64,000 bases of DNA from NCBI RefSeq assembly GCF_037975245.1, contig NC_092563.1, forward strand, positions 28,731,960 to 28,795,959, read 5' to 3'. Below the pieces are notes generated by a model that was not told the DNA's origin, made no database searches, and worked only from the letters and a program-made list of their open reading frames with translations. Shown here in pieces: positions 49,201 through 62,619 of the stretch. Each line of letters starts with the position of its first letter. The stretch's first letter is position 1. Position numbers and translations under genes: made by a program. This DNA is from Apostichopus japonicus. Taxonomy: Eukaryota > Echinodermata > Holothuroidea > Aspidochirotida > Stichopodidae.

Positions 49201-49581
49201 TTTCACTTATCTTCTACTTGTTTTCATCCTTTCTTGAAAATTCCTCATGTATAAAAGTGAAATTGAATTCTGCTGGTATCAACCAGTTATTGGAGAGGGG
49301 GAGGGGGTGGATATTATAGAAATCTGCACCTGGTTGGGTGACACACACACAAATAAATATAGTGCTTAATTAAATTAGTTTCAATTTAAACTTTTTGTCG
49401 CATATAATGCCCATTTTTTTTTTTTTTTTTTAATGTCTTATTTTCTTGCACTCTCTCTGTGGAGAAATTAAGTTCAAATGTATTCAACATTGAACTTTTA
49501 GGGTTTTTTTCCCCCTGTCTCTCCCAGAAAATAGAGTTGACTGTGGGAAACTGGATTGCTGAAGCCCTCCAAAAGAAGTAA
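34223..49581 (+). CDS. PRSS16: S28 serine peptidase, PRSS16/TSSP type
   Basis: Eleven coding exons: 34223-34289, 34888-35015, 36112-36235, 38543-38672, 39894-40017, 41251-41376, 44011-44280, 45710-45827, 47155-47337, 48930-49075, 49528-49581. All are GT-AG, frames join exactly, 489 aa. The N-terminus (MNWTLCLCFSLLTLQCGVSG) is a signal peptide. Family blocks: YIEQPLDHFD, GPVFLYIGGEG, EHRFYGDS, then the nucleophile motif GGSYPGS (Ser179), SSAPVRAQVDF, WIYQTCTQFGYYQTC, GSIDPWHSLS (Asp427) and TSHCQDM (His452). The catalytic triad is complete and several N-glycosylation sequons are present. S28 enzymes are lysosomal or secreted peptidases that cut near proline (PCP, DPP7) or, for PRSS16, shape self-peptides in the mammalian thymus; the sequence fits PRSS16 best (SAPVRAQVDFQGYNDVV, QCPFSHG). 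Substrate here is unknown. The 5' end: an acceptor (TTTTCAG) lies 16 bp before the ATG, so an upstream non-coding exon is likely. Confidence 0.93.
35364..35735. mobile_element. TTAA-flanked MITE, copy C
   Basis: A 372-bp member of the TTAA family in the same orientation as copy A: TTAAAGGGTGTGAAGTCTCGC at the left, GGGGCGAGTCTTCAATGCC-TTTAA at the right. It lies in intron 2 of the peptidase gene. Confidence 0.8.
37100..37795. mobile_element. Possible hAT-like non-autonomous element
   Basis: The left side has ACCGGGTACCCGAGAGC and CGGGTATCCGGGTACCC. The right side has CACCCGGTACCTGGATACCC followed by AGTGCAAACACTA. The G/C-rich, self-complementary GGGTAYCCGG words at both ends and the TGCAAACACT terminus resemble hAT-type short elements. 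The left terminus and target duplication could not be fixed. It lies in intron 3 of the peptidase gene. Confidence 0.4.
37850..38110 (+). repeat. Dispersed (GT)n-containing repeat, copy 1
   Basis: Starts with TTGGTTCCTTGCTTTAGCAA and AAGGAATCTATG, then a GT dinucleotide run (37907-37925), ACTCAACAAGGAAAAGTTGAA and CTTGGTATTTAGATCCGCCATAGTGAG. The same motif order is found at 44302-45075, so this is a dispersed repeat family of unknown class. Confidence 0.6.
39540..39815 (-). mobile_element. tRNA-derived SINE
   Basis: On the minus strand the head (39810-39743) resembles a tRNA: GTTAGCTCAGTGGTTAACGC holds an A-box-like sequence and GGTTCGAGTCAC a B-box. A central CTTCCAA recalls a Gly(TCC) anticodon loop. 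The T stem does not pair, so it is not a working tRNA gene. It is followed by a body with GCGGCTTTGATAAGCC and GAGTTCCTGCTGCAGGAGGA and an AT-rich end. It lies in intron 4 of the peptidase gene. Confidence 0.65.
40285..40965 (+). repeat. Dispersed repeat, copy 2, with internal tandem units
   Basis: Several degenerate units of roughly 120-140 bp repeat the words CCTATTGAAA-TTGGTGGA, GTCATTTGAGGTCA and ACTTCATAC-TTGTGTA. The right end, TGGCAAGGAATCACAC and TGGCTTTCTGGTTC, matches the right end of the repeat at 44302-45075. A (GT)n stretch lies at 40266-40279. It lies in intron 5 of the peptidase gene. Confidence 0.55.
40965..41110. repeat. Polypyrimidine (CT-rich) tract
   Basis: About 140 bp rich in CCTT and CCTCC words. 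Reading frames on both strands are low-complexity (Arg/Gly/Lys-rich or Pro/Ser/Phe-rich) and are not genes. Confidence 0.75.
41956..42328. mobile_element. TTAA-flanked MITE, copy D
   Basis: A 373-bp member of the TTAA family: TTAAAGGGCGTGAAGACTCGC at the left and AAGTCTTCAATGCC-TTTAA at the right, in the same orientation as copies A and C. It lies in intron 6 of the peptidase gene. A 74-aa frame across it is a shadow of the repeat; nearly the same frame appears in copy A. Confidence 0.8.
44302..45075 (+). repeat. Dispersed (GT)n-containing repeat, copy 3
   Basis: The left end GATTCCTTGGCCAAAGG and the right end GGCAAGGAATCACAAT are inverts around CCTTG. The inside is two units of about 270 bp in tandem. 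Each has TTGAAGTCATACTTGGTAC, GCGCCATA-TGAGTAGAA, GTCACAGGGTCAAA, GTGTTGGTAGATAG and ATTTATTAGGGGGC. A frame running out of exon 7 (44280) into this repeat is read-through, not coding. It lies in intron 7 of the peptidase gene. Confidence 0.65.
45163..45348. repeat. 21-bp tandem repeat, about 9 units
   Basis: Nine units of GCAAATTGCTATGCAAAATGG, with starts every 21 bp from 45163. Because 21 is divisible by three, the array is open in several frames on both strands and produces periodic ORFs (for example repeats of IAMQNGQ and of SNLPILH). None has a start or splice context that supports a protein. It lies in intron 7 of the peptidase gene. Confidence 0.92.
47940..48236. mobile_element. hAT-like MITE, CAGGCGCGTAGCC family
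   Basis: A 297-bp element with inverted ends CAGGCGCGTAGCCA and TGGCTATGCGCCTG, flanked by perfect 8-bp direct repeats CTCCATGG (47932-47939 and 48237-48244). The inside has the shared core: AAGGCCTGGGAAGTGCCATT, TTGTACGCTTCGCGCCAACC and TGGTGGTGCTATGCTTA. The 8-bp duplication points to hAT-type mobilisation. It is nested in 47876-48794. Confidence 0.85.
48420..48560. repeat. (TAA)n-associated dispersed repeat
   Basis: A (TAA)n microsatellite (about 48423-48450) leads into ACAGAGATTTATAATGCGCA, then CACCCTACAGGGTGCTCAAGG, which contains a short hairpin. The layout resembles the 3' end of a short retroposon whose tail is TAA repeats, read on the minus strand. The class is uncertain. Confidence 0.4.
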
Positions 49582-51850
49582 GGCTGGACATTAGTATTCC
49601 TGACGGACATTTTGAACCAACTAAAATATGCAATTCTTTGTCTTTATTTTTCTATCTTTTGAAATTTGTAGATGGCTTTCTATTCTTTTATGATGTATCA
49701 CATATATCCCGCTATCATGCTACATTCCTTTTTTAAACAGTACTAGAAAAAGAAAGAGATTAAATGTTAAGTGTCAATCAATTATGGATAATGATCACAA
49801 TATTGCACTATTAGATTTGATATATATAGATAGTGTAAAATCAAGTTTGAATGATAATCACTGATTAATTAATTAATGCTGAAATGTTAGATTTCATATA
49901 GGTTAGTGTAGGTTTTGATTCTTATCTACTTGCATCTTCCTGTGTAGCAACAATTCAATGTATACAATGTTATGTTACTTGTCACCTCTGCAATAATGTA
50001 AGCTACAGTATGTAAAAGGAATTGTCCGGCTAAACTTAGCCCTGTAGAACACAATGACATTAGCATATTTATATTTTTTTGGTAACAAGAAATGCACCTT
50101 TTCTACATTCCTAAAGCAGATAAATACATATGTTTCTCTTAATAGTTTAGGGGGAAAAAGTCTAAATCAAACTTTGCCAGGAGATTTGCACATAAAATCA
50201 GGAGACTGGGATAACCTTAAAAAGCTGGAGATTTGCGATACAAACTGGGAATAGTTGTCAAGTCTGCACATTTCTTGGTTTCACTTGACATGTGAGTGTC
50301 CAGGTTAATATGCAAATCTTTACAACTGTCCAGAGTTACAGGTAGTTGCCCCAAAGTTGTAATACAGTTGTTGCAAGAAGTAGTTCTTTCTTCCAATAAA
50401 ATATGATAACCCTGTGTATGCGGTACAAGTTAGGGAGCATTTAGAAGATGACCTCTGCTGGTTGATTCCTTAAGGTCTAACATTGAGGATAAATGGCTGC
50501 AATTTTGTGGAACTTCATCTGTTGTATTGCTTCTATGATCATGTTTCATGAACTTGAAAAGTTGATGTGGAAAGACTTTCAAGAATGAAATATTGTGGCT
50601 TAAATGTTTTGCTGCATATAGGTTTACAGTTAATATGACTTGCTTCACCTGTGTTCCAATGTGAAATGACTCAATTTAGTAAAAGTTCCTTCCCATAGAG
50701 TGACTCAGATGGAACAAAAAGTGGCATGGCAACTTAATTCATTGGTGAAAGTGCAGTTTGCTAGCATAAGTGAATGGACTTTTATCAAGGCTCTTGTCAG
50801 GTTAAAGTAGGAAGAGTTAATTCACTAAATAAATTAGTTCAATTTCAATCACCAATCATGTTACAGACAAATCTTCTCATTTGATATTTACCATCAAAGA
50901 TGAAAAGGATCTTGCTATGTGAATGACTTCCTTTGTGTGTTCATTGGGGTGGGATCTTTGAAGGTCAATACTAACAGGTAACATCTGTACAATAATTGTG
51001 GAGGACAACTTGCTATTTGATGTCAAGATTGATATACAGATAAGAAATCTGTTTCTGTATAGGTAATTCTCTGTAATTATACCTTCTTATAGTTGACTTC
51101 ACTAGTCTTCACAGCCAAAAAATTGGGCACAAGTAAATGATAATTTTGTTCATGCTCATTAGCTAGAACATTTCCAAGTCTAAGCCAAATGTAACTTGAA
51201 CTTTTAAGGTTTGGAATCAGTGGTGTGGTTTAAATTTCATCCGAAACGTTGCATTGTAGAATAGTGTATTATTTGTATGTTACATGTCCTTAATCACTTC
51301 TCAATCACAAATTGAGGTAATCACCCAAGCTGTATGCACAGAGTGACATGATTCAACAATGTTTATTATGTTTACTCCTCACAGTACTATTTTCATGCAT
51401 AGTACTTTGAGATTGTTTGTATAAATTTTGTGGATTATCTTAATCAAACAGCAAATCCTTGTATTTTTCTTTCAGTGTTTGTGTTTTGCTCTATAAAGAC
51501 CCCATGTCTAACCCCACTATGCACATGGAGCAAATCACCAATAAAAGGGAAACTTCTGACTGATGGAACCAAAAACGTGAATTCATATCAAGATCATGCC
51601 ATTTGCAGATGGGTGAACTTCATTAGATTCCATACCAGTTTCTTGTAATGTGAACTTCTGAAAGTTACTGCAATTATGTTGTGCATGGCTCTTAAAAACT
51701 CCCTTATTAAACATTGCCGTCAAGGAAAGTAGATTATTTGGTTACAAGTTACAGTAGTAAGAAGTCAAATTCATTTACATTATGGTGGCATGAAAACATC
51801 ATAGGACACTAGTATCAGACGATATCAAACACAGTTTTTCATTGTAGGTG
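49582..51850. other. Convergent intergenic region, 3' UTRs
   Basis: Lies between the peptidase stop and the tubulin 3' end. AT-rich, with no gene or recognised repeat. The near part is likely the peptidase 3' UTR. ORFs such as 50054-50254 and 51430-51648 have no recognisable domain. Confidence 0.4.
50395..50400 (+). promoter_or_regulatory. Possible polyadenylation signal of the peptidase gene
   Basis: AATAAA about 815 bp after the stop codon on the coding strand. Another AATAAA lies near 50825. Which, if either, is used cannot be told from sequence. Confidence 0.3.
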
Positions 51851-51853
51851 TGT

Positions 51854-51859
51854 TTTATT
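51854..51859 (-). promoter_or_regulatory. Probable polyadenylation signal of beta-tubulin
   Basis: TTTATT on the plus strand reads AATAAA on the minus strand, about 142 bp after the tubulin stop codon. This is a normal distance for a compact 3' UTR. Confidence 0.5.
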
Positions 51860-52000
51860 CTCACAAATGTGTTATTGCAAAGATGTCTGTTAGTTGGTGT
51901 ATCAAAATGAAAGCACTGGTATTTCAAACAAGCATATCATATTTTAAATGTACAAGACAATGAAAGTTTTAAGTATCAAATTTTGTAAAATTTTGGAGAT

Positions 52001-55582
<3,582 letters not shown>

Positions 55583-56084
55583 TTTGTGGGCTTGGAAACC
55601 AAATTTTGCTCGTAGGCTTTCAAATGGAACTGAACTCCGTTGCAGCAGTGTTCTGTATAACGCGTAACGGTTGAATTTAGCATTGGGTTGAAGCCGCGCA
55701 GACAACCGGCCTAGCGTGTTTCAAATTATTTGCAACTAGTCGCGCGAAAGTATTCTTACGCGTAACTATGCTAATGAGGGATCTATTTTAAAGGGTTTTT
55801 ATCAATCGGTTTACTATTTAAGACAAATATCTGACCATTCTTGCTTTTATATCAGGAAAACAGAGTCCTACCACAAACTACTTTAAATGAAAAGCATACA
55901 AGGAGACTGCAAAGTACTTATCACTTTTGTAGTAAAGTGGTTCGTTCCTATCCTCTTATGGAAATCTCATGATATGTGATCCGTCTGCGCGCGTTTGCCC
56001 TTCAGCGTGTTAGAAATCTAGTCAGCCGCGCCTATAGCGAGCTGAAGTGACATGTTGCGCCTTTCGCAAAATCGTTGCCCAGAG
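55583..56084. other. Beta-tubulin upstream region
   Basis: The 5' flank of the tubulin start on the minus strand. It is relatively CpG-rich near 55670-55760 and likely holds the 5' UTR and promoter. I could not identify a convincing TATA box or start site. No other gene is seen. Confidence 0.4.
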
Positions 56085-56367
56085 CCATATATGTATGGAA
56101 CGCCGAAACGGCATTGTGTTATGTTGTTTACTTCTATGCTGTCTGTTATCATGTTGTTGTCTCGCTTGATGTTGTTCTCTCCTTTTATGTTGTTGTCTCC
56201 TTCAGTGTTGTTGTCTCCTACATGTTGACGTCTCATTTGGACAACAACATTGAAGGAGACAACAACACTGAAGGAGACAACAACATAAAAAGAGACAACA
56301 ACATGATAAATGGCAGCTAAAAGTAAACAACATATTACGTTTCCCTTTCGGCGTTCCATATGTATGT
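56085..56367. mobile_element. Foldback element, arms of 18-bp tandem units
   Basis: Arms of about 140 bp are inverted copies: ATGTATGGAACGCCGAAA at the left and TTTCGGCGTTCCATATGTAT at the right, then ATGTTGTTTACTT and several TGTTGTTGTCTCCTT units facing AAGGAGACAACAACA units across a centre near 56228. Almost the whole element is arm, so single strands could form a long hairpin. Val/Ser- and Asp/Asn-rich frames here (for example in 56018-56557) are repeat artefacts. Confidence 0.8.
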
Positions 56368-56955
56368 CTATGTCACAGAAATGTGGTCTAAATACTGCTC
56401 TGTCGTTGGCTAGCGTTAGCAAACGTACCGCACCATTGATCATGCGTTCTGAGAACAAGTTCAGCCTGTTGAGGTGTCCACAAAAACACATAGGTTGCCA
56501 TATTGTTGTTAGCTGAGAGACTATTCTTAAAGCCCGTAAATTAATGAATTCTTGCAAAATATCATTTAACTCTCTTAGATGTCTGATACCAGATAGCCTT
56601 TAAAACTCTATCCCACAGTGTGGTACAAAGGACATTCCCAACATCTGATACGAGATTCTTCACTAACATGCTTACTTGGAGAATCAGGAGGAAGAGGCGG
56701 GGTATATAGTTGTCGCCCCGACACCTTCCCCGTGGCATTGCATAATCATTTACCTGAATCGTTTCCATCAGCAAACAACGATTTTTTTTTTGCCCGTAGT
56801 ACCTGAAAGTTTTGTGAAAATCCTTGCAGTATGGAAACTTGAAAAATGAAACGTTCAAAAGTCTGTGGTTCAAGTAGAATTTTTGTCAAAATAATCACAA
56901 TATGAAGGGCAAAAGTCGAATTACAAAAGTCGAATATTTTAAGACAAAATCTTCT
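56368..56955. other. No gene seen
   Basis: Sequence between the foldback element and the 3' end of the LINE. The ORFs present (56562-56873 minus, 56618-56806 plus) have no domain I recognise. Confidence 0.35.
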
Positions 56956-57469
56956 GATTTTCGAGATAGTTTAGTTTAGTTTAGTAGGGGTAAAAAAAGG
57001 ATCAGGAGGGACACTCAAGTCCCAATCAAGGACCCTATATAGGAGAGGGGAAAAAACTGAAGACACAAACACTCACACTCTTAAAAAGTTGGGTAAAAAT
57101 ATTGACCAACTTTCAACCAACACTGGGTACATATGTAACCGCTCAAAAAATGGGCAAAGTTTGCCCAACAGCAGTTGGGTAATGCATTTACCATGTAGTT
57201 GGGTAAATTATTTTACCCATTATTGGTTAATCCATAAAGTTAGTTGGTCAATTTGTTGCCCAAGATTGGTCAATGAATGAAATTGTATTGGATTGTTTTT
57301 ACTCAATGTTGGTTGATTGTTACAATTAGTTGGTTAATTTGATACCCAACATTGGTTAATGAATCAAATTTTATTTGAGTGATTTTACCCAATGTTGGTT
57401 GATTGATACAGTTAAATTGGGCAATTTGTTACCCAATATTGGTGGATGAATGAAAAGTACACTAGGGTT

Positions 57470-58997
57470 TTAAAATATTAACACATAAAATAGTATTAAA
57501 TTCTCATTTTATTGATGAAAACAGCTTCAAAAAGCTTCACTAGAACTAACAACACATAAAATGGTTTCACAAAATTTAGCAACATGGTATTGTTGATTGC
57601 AGTAATCTATTAACTTACTTTATATCATATTGTGTCAATATGTTCATCATGAAAATGTATCAATATATGCTTTGCAAATTTGCTTTAGGACTTGGAACAT
57701 GAATATTGACTTACAAGTTCATCATGAAACTACAAGTTATTCTCTTCATGGATAGAATTAACCTTAACATACACAACATTGTTTGGTTCTTGCCCACTGA
57801 CCAATTTGTAACAAGTGTTGTTTACAGCTGAGCCCTTTTTAGCAGTTATAGGTGATTGCTTTCATTACACACTCCATTAAGTGCTAAGAAATTTGAGCAC
57901 AGAAGCAAGAAGTTCAACAGGAAATGGCAAGTCCTCATAATTATATCATGATAATTATATAGATATAACGAGTAGTGGAAACAAATATGGCTCAATGTTA
58001 GAAAAGGAGGACTATTTATGATATATCAATGGTTAAATCCCAACATAAGCAGTCTTGTGCAGCTATAACATATTCTTCTTTTTTAAACATATTACCTATA
58101 CAATGCAAACTGACTTGAATGGAACACACATGGTATCACACAAACAAACCTCTCATATGTCTTTAATGTCTCAATTGTTGTAATTTGAGCACAATTTGTA
58201 AGTATAATGATATGAAATTTACAGAAATAAAAGGAAAGGTCAATGATGGTGCAGGTTTACCTAATTCTTCAAGCCAATGCACATTGTAAACATATCTAAG
58301 ATCACAGGCACCTAGGAATTTTCACACATATCAAATATGAATCCCTAACCAGTTCTCATTATAAAACTTATTTTAATGTTAAACATTGCATATAGCATGA
58401 AACAGCATGACAATCACAAAACTGTTTGAAATCTAGCCCTTGTAGTTAAAGTGTAAATTTCTGTTTGCCTGTATCCCTTCTCAAGAATAGTCAGATCTGT
58501 ACATTTGTCTTAAAAAAAGACCCTCAACTCTGTCATAAGTAGGATCAAACAACATCAATGTGTACATGTTATCGAAAAAATGATAGGATGAATTTTATAA
58601 GCAAACGTATACAAACATTTCAAGTCATATGTAAGTAAAGTTTCACATAAAGACACATACAGTCAGTGCATGTTTATGAAAAATGATAACATGCAAAGAA
58701 GTAAAAGAATTTTAAGTTACAAAAACCAACTTAATTATTGAACCAATGAAATGAGTAAAAGCAGCAAGGTTCGGATCCAAGAAGTAAGTCATAACTTTTT
58801 TTTTGAAGAAAAACTGTAACAAACAGATTAAACTATCCAGTACACTGAAAAGTCATTGCTTGGAAGAAATAAATGCCATAAGATCTCTGATGCTGCTTGA
58901 AATGTTTGCGTCCAAGAATTCGTATATGAAGGTTTGAAGAAACTTCCATGTCAGCTTGCAATGTTGCTGGAATTCAATATCGAAAATATACACTGCC
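57470..58997. other. Interior of the TIR element, no gene seen
   Basis: AT-rich filler of the 4.48-kb element. No ORF longer than a few dozen codons and no repeat that I recognise. Confidence 0.4.
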
Positions 58998-59364
58998 TTA
59001 TGCATTAAAGACTCGCCCCAAACCGAGTGCGGCCATCTGAAAAATTAACTTTAGTTGCTTGCAAGTGACATGTTGTTCGTGTCGCTACAAAATGCAGACA
59101 GTACAGTAATAAAACGTGATACGTTTTTATCTTTAGCTGGACCTGAGATGTCCATCGCTGTATCGTTTATACACTGCTGTGGGTAATGACCACAGCTGTA
59201 TGTACTGACTGTATACTAGTGTCTAATTACCGACGGTAGCGAGCTGTGTGTGTATTTTCTGGGATCGATGGTGGTTCCTAACACTTCTGTTACACCTCAT
59301 TCGAAACTAGGCCAGATTACCGGCATTAGACGTTTCTTTTTGCGCGAGTCTTCACACCCTTTAA
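58998..59364. mobile_element. TTAA-flanked MITE, copy E
   Basis: Inverted orientation, like copy B: GCATTAAAGACTCGCCCC at the left, TTCACACCC-TTTAA at the right. The left TTAA has decayed to TTAT. It sits inside the 4.48-kb TIR element, so it is younger than that insertion. Confidence 0.75.
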
Positions 59365-61110
59365 AGCAAACACCTATTGCTTTCAGTAGGGATGGTTGTG
59401 GCAGAGCATGTCTCTTGAGAATAACATAGGCCTGGGATGGTGTTAGGTGGGTGCCTCTGCACACTTCAAAGGGCTGTGGCGTCATGTCCACATCGATAGT
59501 CCTTTGCGTATTCTTCTATGGCAACATCCTCCTACAGGTATAAAAGAAAAGGTACCATTTATTCCTGATTGTGACTGTAATTTATTCCTATCTGTGACAG
59601 GGACATTTCAAATCAAAGAAAATGCAATGCAGGATGTGACACCTTTTTACTAAGTAGTACTAACCTTAGTTAGACAGGACAAGAAAGAATGTAACTGCTG
59701 AGCACACACAGCTACTGTAACAGCATCTCTGACCAGATTCCAGATTAGACAAATTATGAGAACCTGGAATTTCCGTCACATGAAGCACAAGATATTTTCT
59801 CTCATAATAGGTGTAAATTCACATTCATAAAATAAGTGACTTTGCAACTTTAAACAGATTGAGAATAACCTTTTGGCCATGATCCCATTTTAGTATTAAT
59901 TTCATGTAGCAACTTTGAACATTCATACATTACAGTAATCTTACTAGTTTTTCCTCAACCAAATACTTAGACTCTGCAGTGAAGGTCAAGCGAGACATCA
60001 ACATGCATAACAGTTTTGGTATGACACGGCTGGGATTGGAAATTGAAATATATCAATGAAAAATTACCAAACAATTTTTTTATTATGCCACACAACTTGG
60101 TTAACCAAACCAAGAGGTCATCAAAAGTTCATTATGGTTTAAAATTGTGGATAAATGCATACACCTAGCCTTAGCATAGGCCCCTTTAAGTTTTATCACT
60201 CAATTCATTTATACCTGAAAAAAGAAAATGATAGAAGGAGACATATTTTTACATGTCAATATCTTGTCTTTCTGATCACATAGTCTCGGGCCTACAGATA
60301 CGCCTACTGTACTAGTTTTGTGGAAATTTTGCAGACGTAGGATCTACACTTAAACCATAAATTTTTGAATATTGTGACCCCCAATAAAAATAAACATTTG
60401 TAATACTATGGCGAGGTATAAATTAGTAGTTTCTTGTCCTGCCTACATCCTTTTGCCCACTGGGTCAATTTCCTTCCCTTTTTTAATTTTCAAATTTGAA
60501 CAACCAATTTACCCAAATTTTTACCACACTCTCTGTAGGTTAATTGCCTTCACCCTCACTTTTCTGAACAGTTAGGACGAGAAACTATTTTATTTATACA
60601 AATGTGATCAATATAACCCAGGCAATACTAGCATTTATTTAAGTTATATTTGTAATATATGACACAACTATATTTGTAATAGTACTGTAGGCCTAAGTAA
60701 TATATGACACTCAAACTAAGTTTTCCAAAACAATTTCCTGCAAGCTAGTATGAAGTGGACTAAGTTAGGCCTATCCTTAGTGACATCTTAATAGTTTTCT
60801 TAACTTTGCTCTGAAAACTGACAAATGTGAGACTAGGACTGTCAAGTGTCATCAACATTACTTATCCCACGCCAAACACAAGCATAACGCTATACCTCCG
60901 TAGCCTAACGTACACACAAAGCGCGCTCTATCTTGTGCAGCAGAGTTAGGCCTGGCCTACGCACGGGCTAGTCTGGGCTACGAACACAATATATACTGTT
61001 GACCTAACGTTTGGTTATTTCCAAGTCTGTAGATGGACACATCCTAACGTTAGGCTAGGCCAAGTAATACTAGCCAATCCGTTTGGGGGTATGAATACAT
61101 TATACTATAC

Positions 61111-61198
61111 CTTCAAATGATTCCTTCAAGTCTTCTACCCCCAACTTCGTTGAAAGTGTCAACACATCACCATCATCAACCGGCGACGAGAAAGACAT
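61111..61198 (-). other. Candidate first coding exon inside the TIR element
   Basis: On the minus strand an ATG (61198) opens 29 codons, MSFSSPVDDGDVLTLSTKLG followed by VEDLKESFE, and ends at a good donor, GAAG|GTATAG. A possible acceptor lies downstream at about 60226 (TTTTTTCAG|GT); joining them gives only nine more codons. No homology is recognised. It could be a captured host exon, a relic of a transposon gene, or chance. Confidence 0.2.
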
Positions 61199-62071
61199 AA
61201 TTCAAAATATACTCATGAATATACTCAAGAATATTCTATTGCAATTCGATCGTATGTACCGTATCTAGTAGAAGTGTGCTGTTATCACGTCGCAGCGCGC
61301 AACATGCCTTCACTAGTACGCCAGCGTAGTTATTATACGGATGTACGTACGCAATGATCACATTGCAGTGCGAATTGTACGACAATATTTTGGCGGGAAC
61401 ATTGCCCAGACGTTGGGCAAATGGACTCGTATATATACAGGATAAACGTTGGATAAATGTTTCCAACACCATTTTACCCATAATGGTTAAAGAATTAACC
61501 AACAATTCCTTAAAACATCTCTACCCAACAAATTTTTGCCCAACGTTTTAAGAGTGCAGACCCGATTACAATGCTTAAAGTGCTTGTCCAAAACATTCTT
61601 AAACCCATTCACATAACTTGCAAGTACAACTTTCTCAGGCAAACCGTTCCACTCATTCACAACCCTAGTAGAAAAACAGTTATGCCGAATACTAATCCTA
61701 CTTTGAGACTTTTGGAGTTTAAGACAATGACCTCTGGTACAACTACTATTAGCAAACATGAAAAAGTCAGTGAAGGATAAATTGTCAAAACCATACACAA
61801 TCTTGTAAACCTGAATCAAGTCATGACCACGTAACCTTATAAGCTCCAATGTGGTGAGATTCAACAGTGTAACCGCCTATGATAAGGAACATGTTCCTTA
61901 AGAATGTATTCTTTATGGAACTAATCATCCTAGTAGGGCCCTCCTCTGGACCTTTTCAATTACTTCCTTATCCTTTAGCAAAATATGGGTTCCAAGCCTG
62001 CACAGCATACTCCAGATGAGGCCTAACCACTGCAACTGCTTATAAAGCCTAACTATATGTCCTCTTTCAGA

Positions 62072-62619
62072 ACGCAGAGCATGCAGAATAGCCTACCACA
62101 TGTCACAGGACACAGACAGTGAAACAATAACAGCCATCCCCGACATTCCATCAGCCATCGAAAGATTAAACCAACTAAGGGATAAATTCCTAGACAGAGT
62201 CGCAGTTCCTACACCAATTCACCAAGAATCAGCTGAAACAAACACCGTTCGTCCTTGATGCAAGTCCACTCACCGGCCTGGATCTGGAAATTTGGGACCC
62301 CCAACTCTCAGAAGTCATTTAATTCCTTCACAAAAACCAGCCAAAAGTTTCCAGCTACATCACCTTCAAATCGTATCCTCTGTGACGTCCGTCCGAACCA
62401 TCCGAAGAACCAATCATCCCGTTCATGTACCTTTCCTCCTTGTCAGCGTCCTGTCATGTTTCTCCGACCCGGCCCACAAAGTTCATATTTCCATAATCTC
62501 AAAATTTACAGTTCTCTCAAACCTTGGAGTCTAATTTTTACCGGCCAGGGGCTTTCGCCCCTGGCTTGCTGAAGCACCTTACGGTGGAAACAGCGTAATA
62601 CTAGACATAAGTAAGTAAG
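62072..62619 (+). mobile_element. Retroposed insertion with (TAAG)n tail
   Basis: Flanked by perfect 11-bp direct repeats CCTCTTTCAGA (62061-62071 and 62620-62630). The plus-strand 3' end has a hairpin, GGCCAGGGGCTTTCGCCCCTGG, and a short ATAAGTAAGTAAG tail, typical of a LINE-type retroposon copy. The 5' part has frames such as AIERLNQLRDKFLDRVAVPT that look like decayed coding sequence. It is a 548-bp 5'-truncated copy inserted into the older LINE. Confidence 0.7.

Larger units (their letters stand above)
57076..61557. mobile_element. 4.48-kb TIR element inserted in the LINE
   Basis: The left end CACTCTTAAAAAGTTGGGTA and the right end (inverted) CACTCTTAAAACGTTGGGCA define terminal inverted repeats of at least 25 bp. 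Subterminal zones at 57100-57460 and 61385-61540 are full of TTGGGYAA, ACCCAA and TTGGTTRAT words in both directions, in loose units of about 60-70 bp, the kind of array transposases bind. No transposase ORF is present, so it is non-autonomous. Its removal rejoins LINE sequence. A target duplication is not clear. It contains a nested TTAA MITE and one candidate exon at 61111-61198. Confidence 0.75.

Noticed and set aside
56018-56557. 179-codon minus-strand ORF with VVVSF and DNN repeats
   Set aside because: It runs through the inverted arms of the foldback element; the opposite strand gives an almost identical periodic ORF.
62255-62572. 105-codon plus-strand ORF
   Set aside because: It lies within a retroposed insertion with its own target duplication; composition and breaks suggest decayed element sequence, not a host gene.
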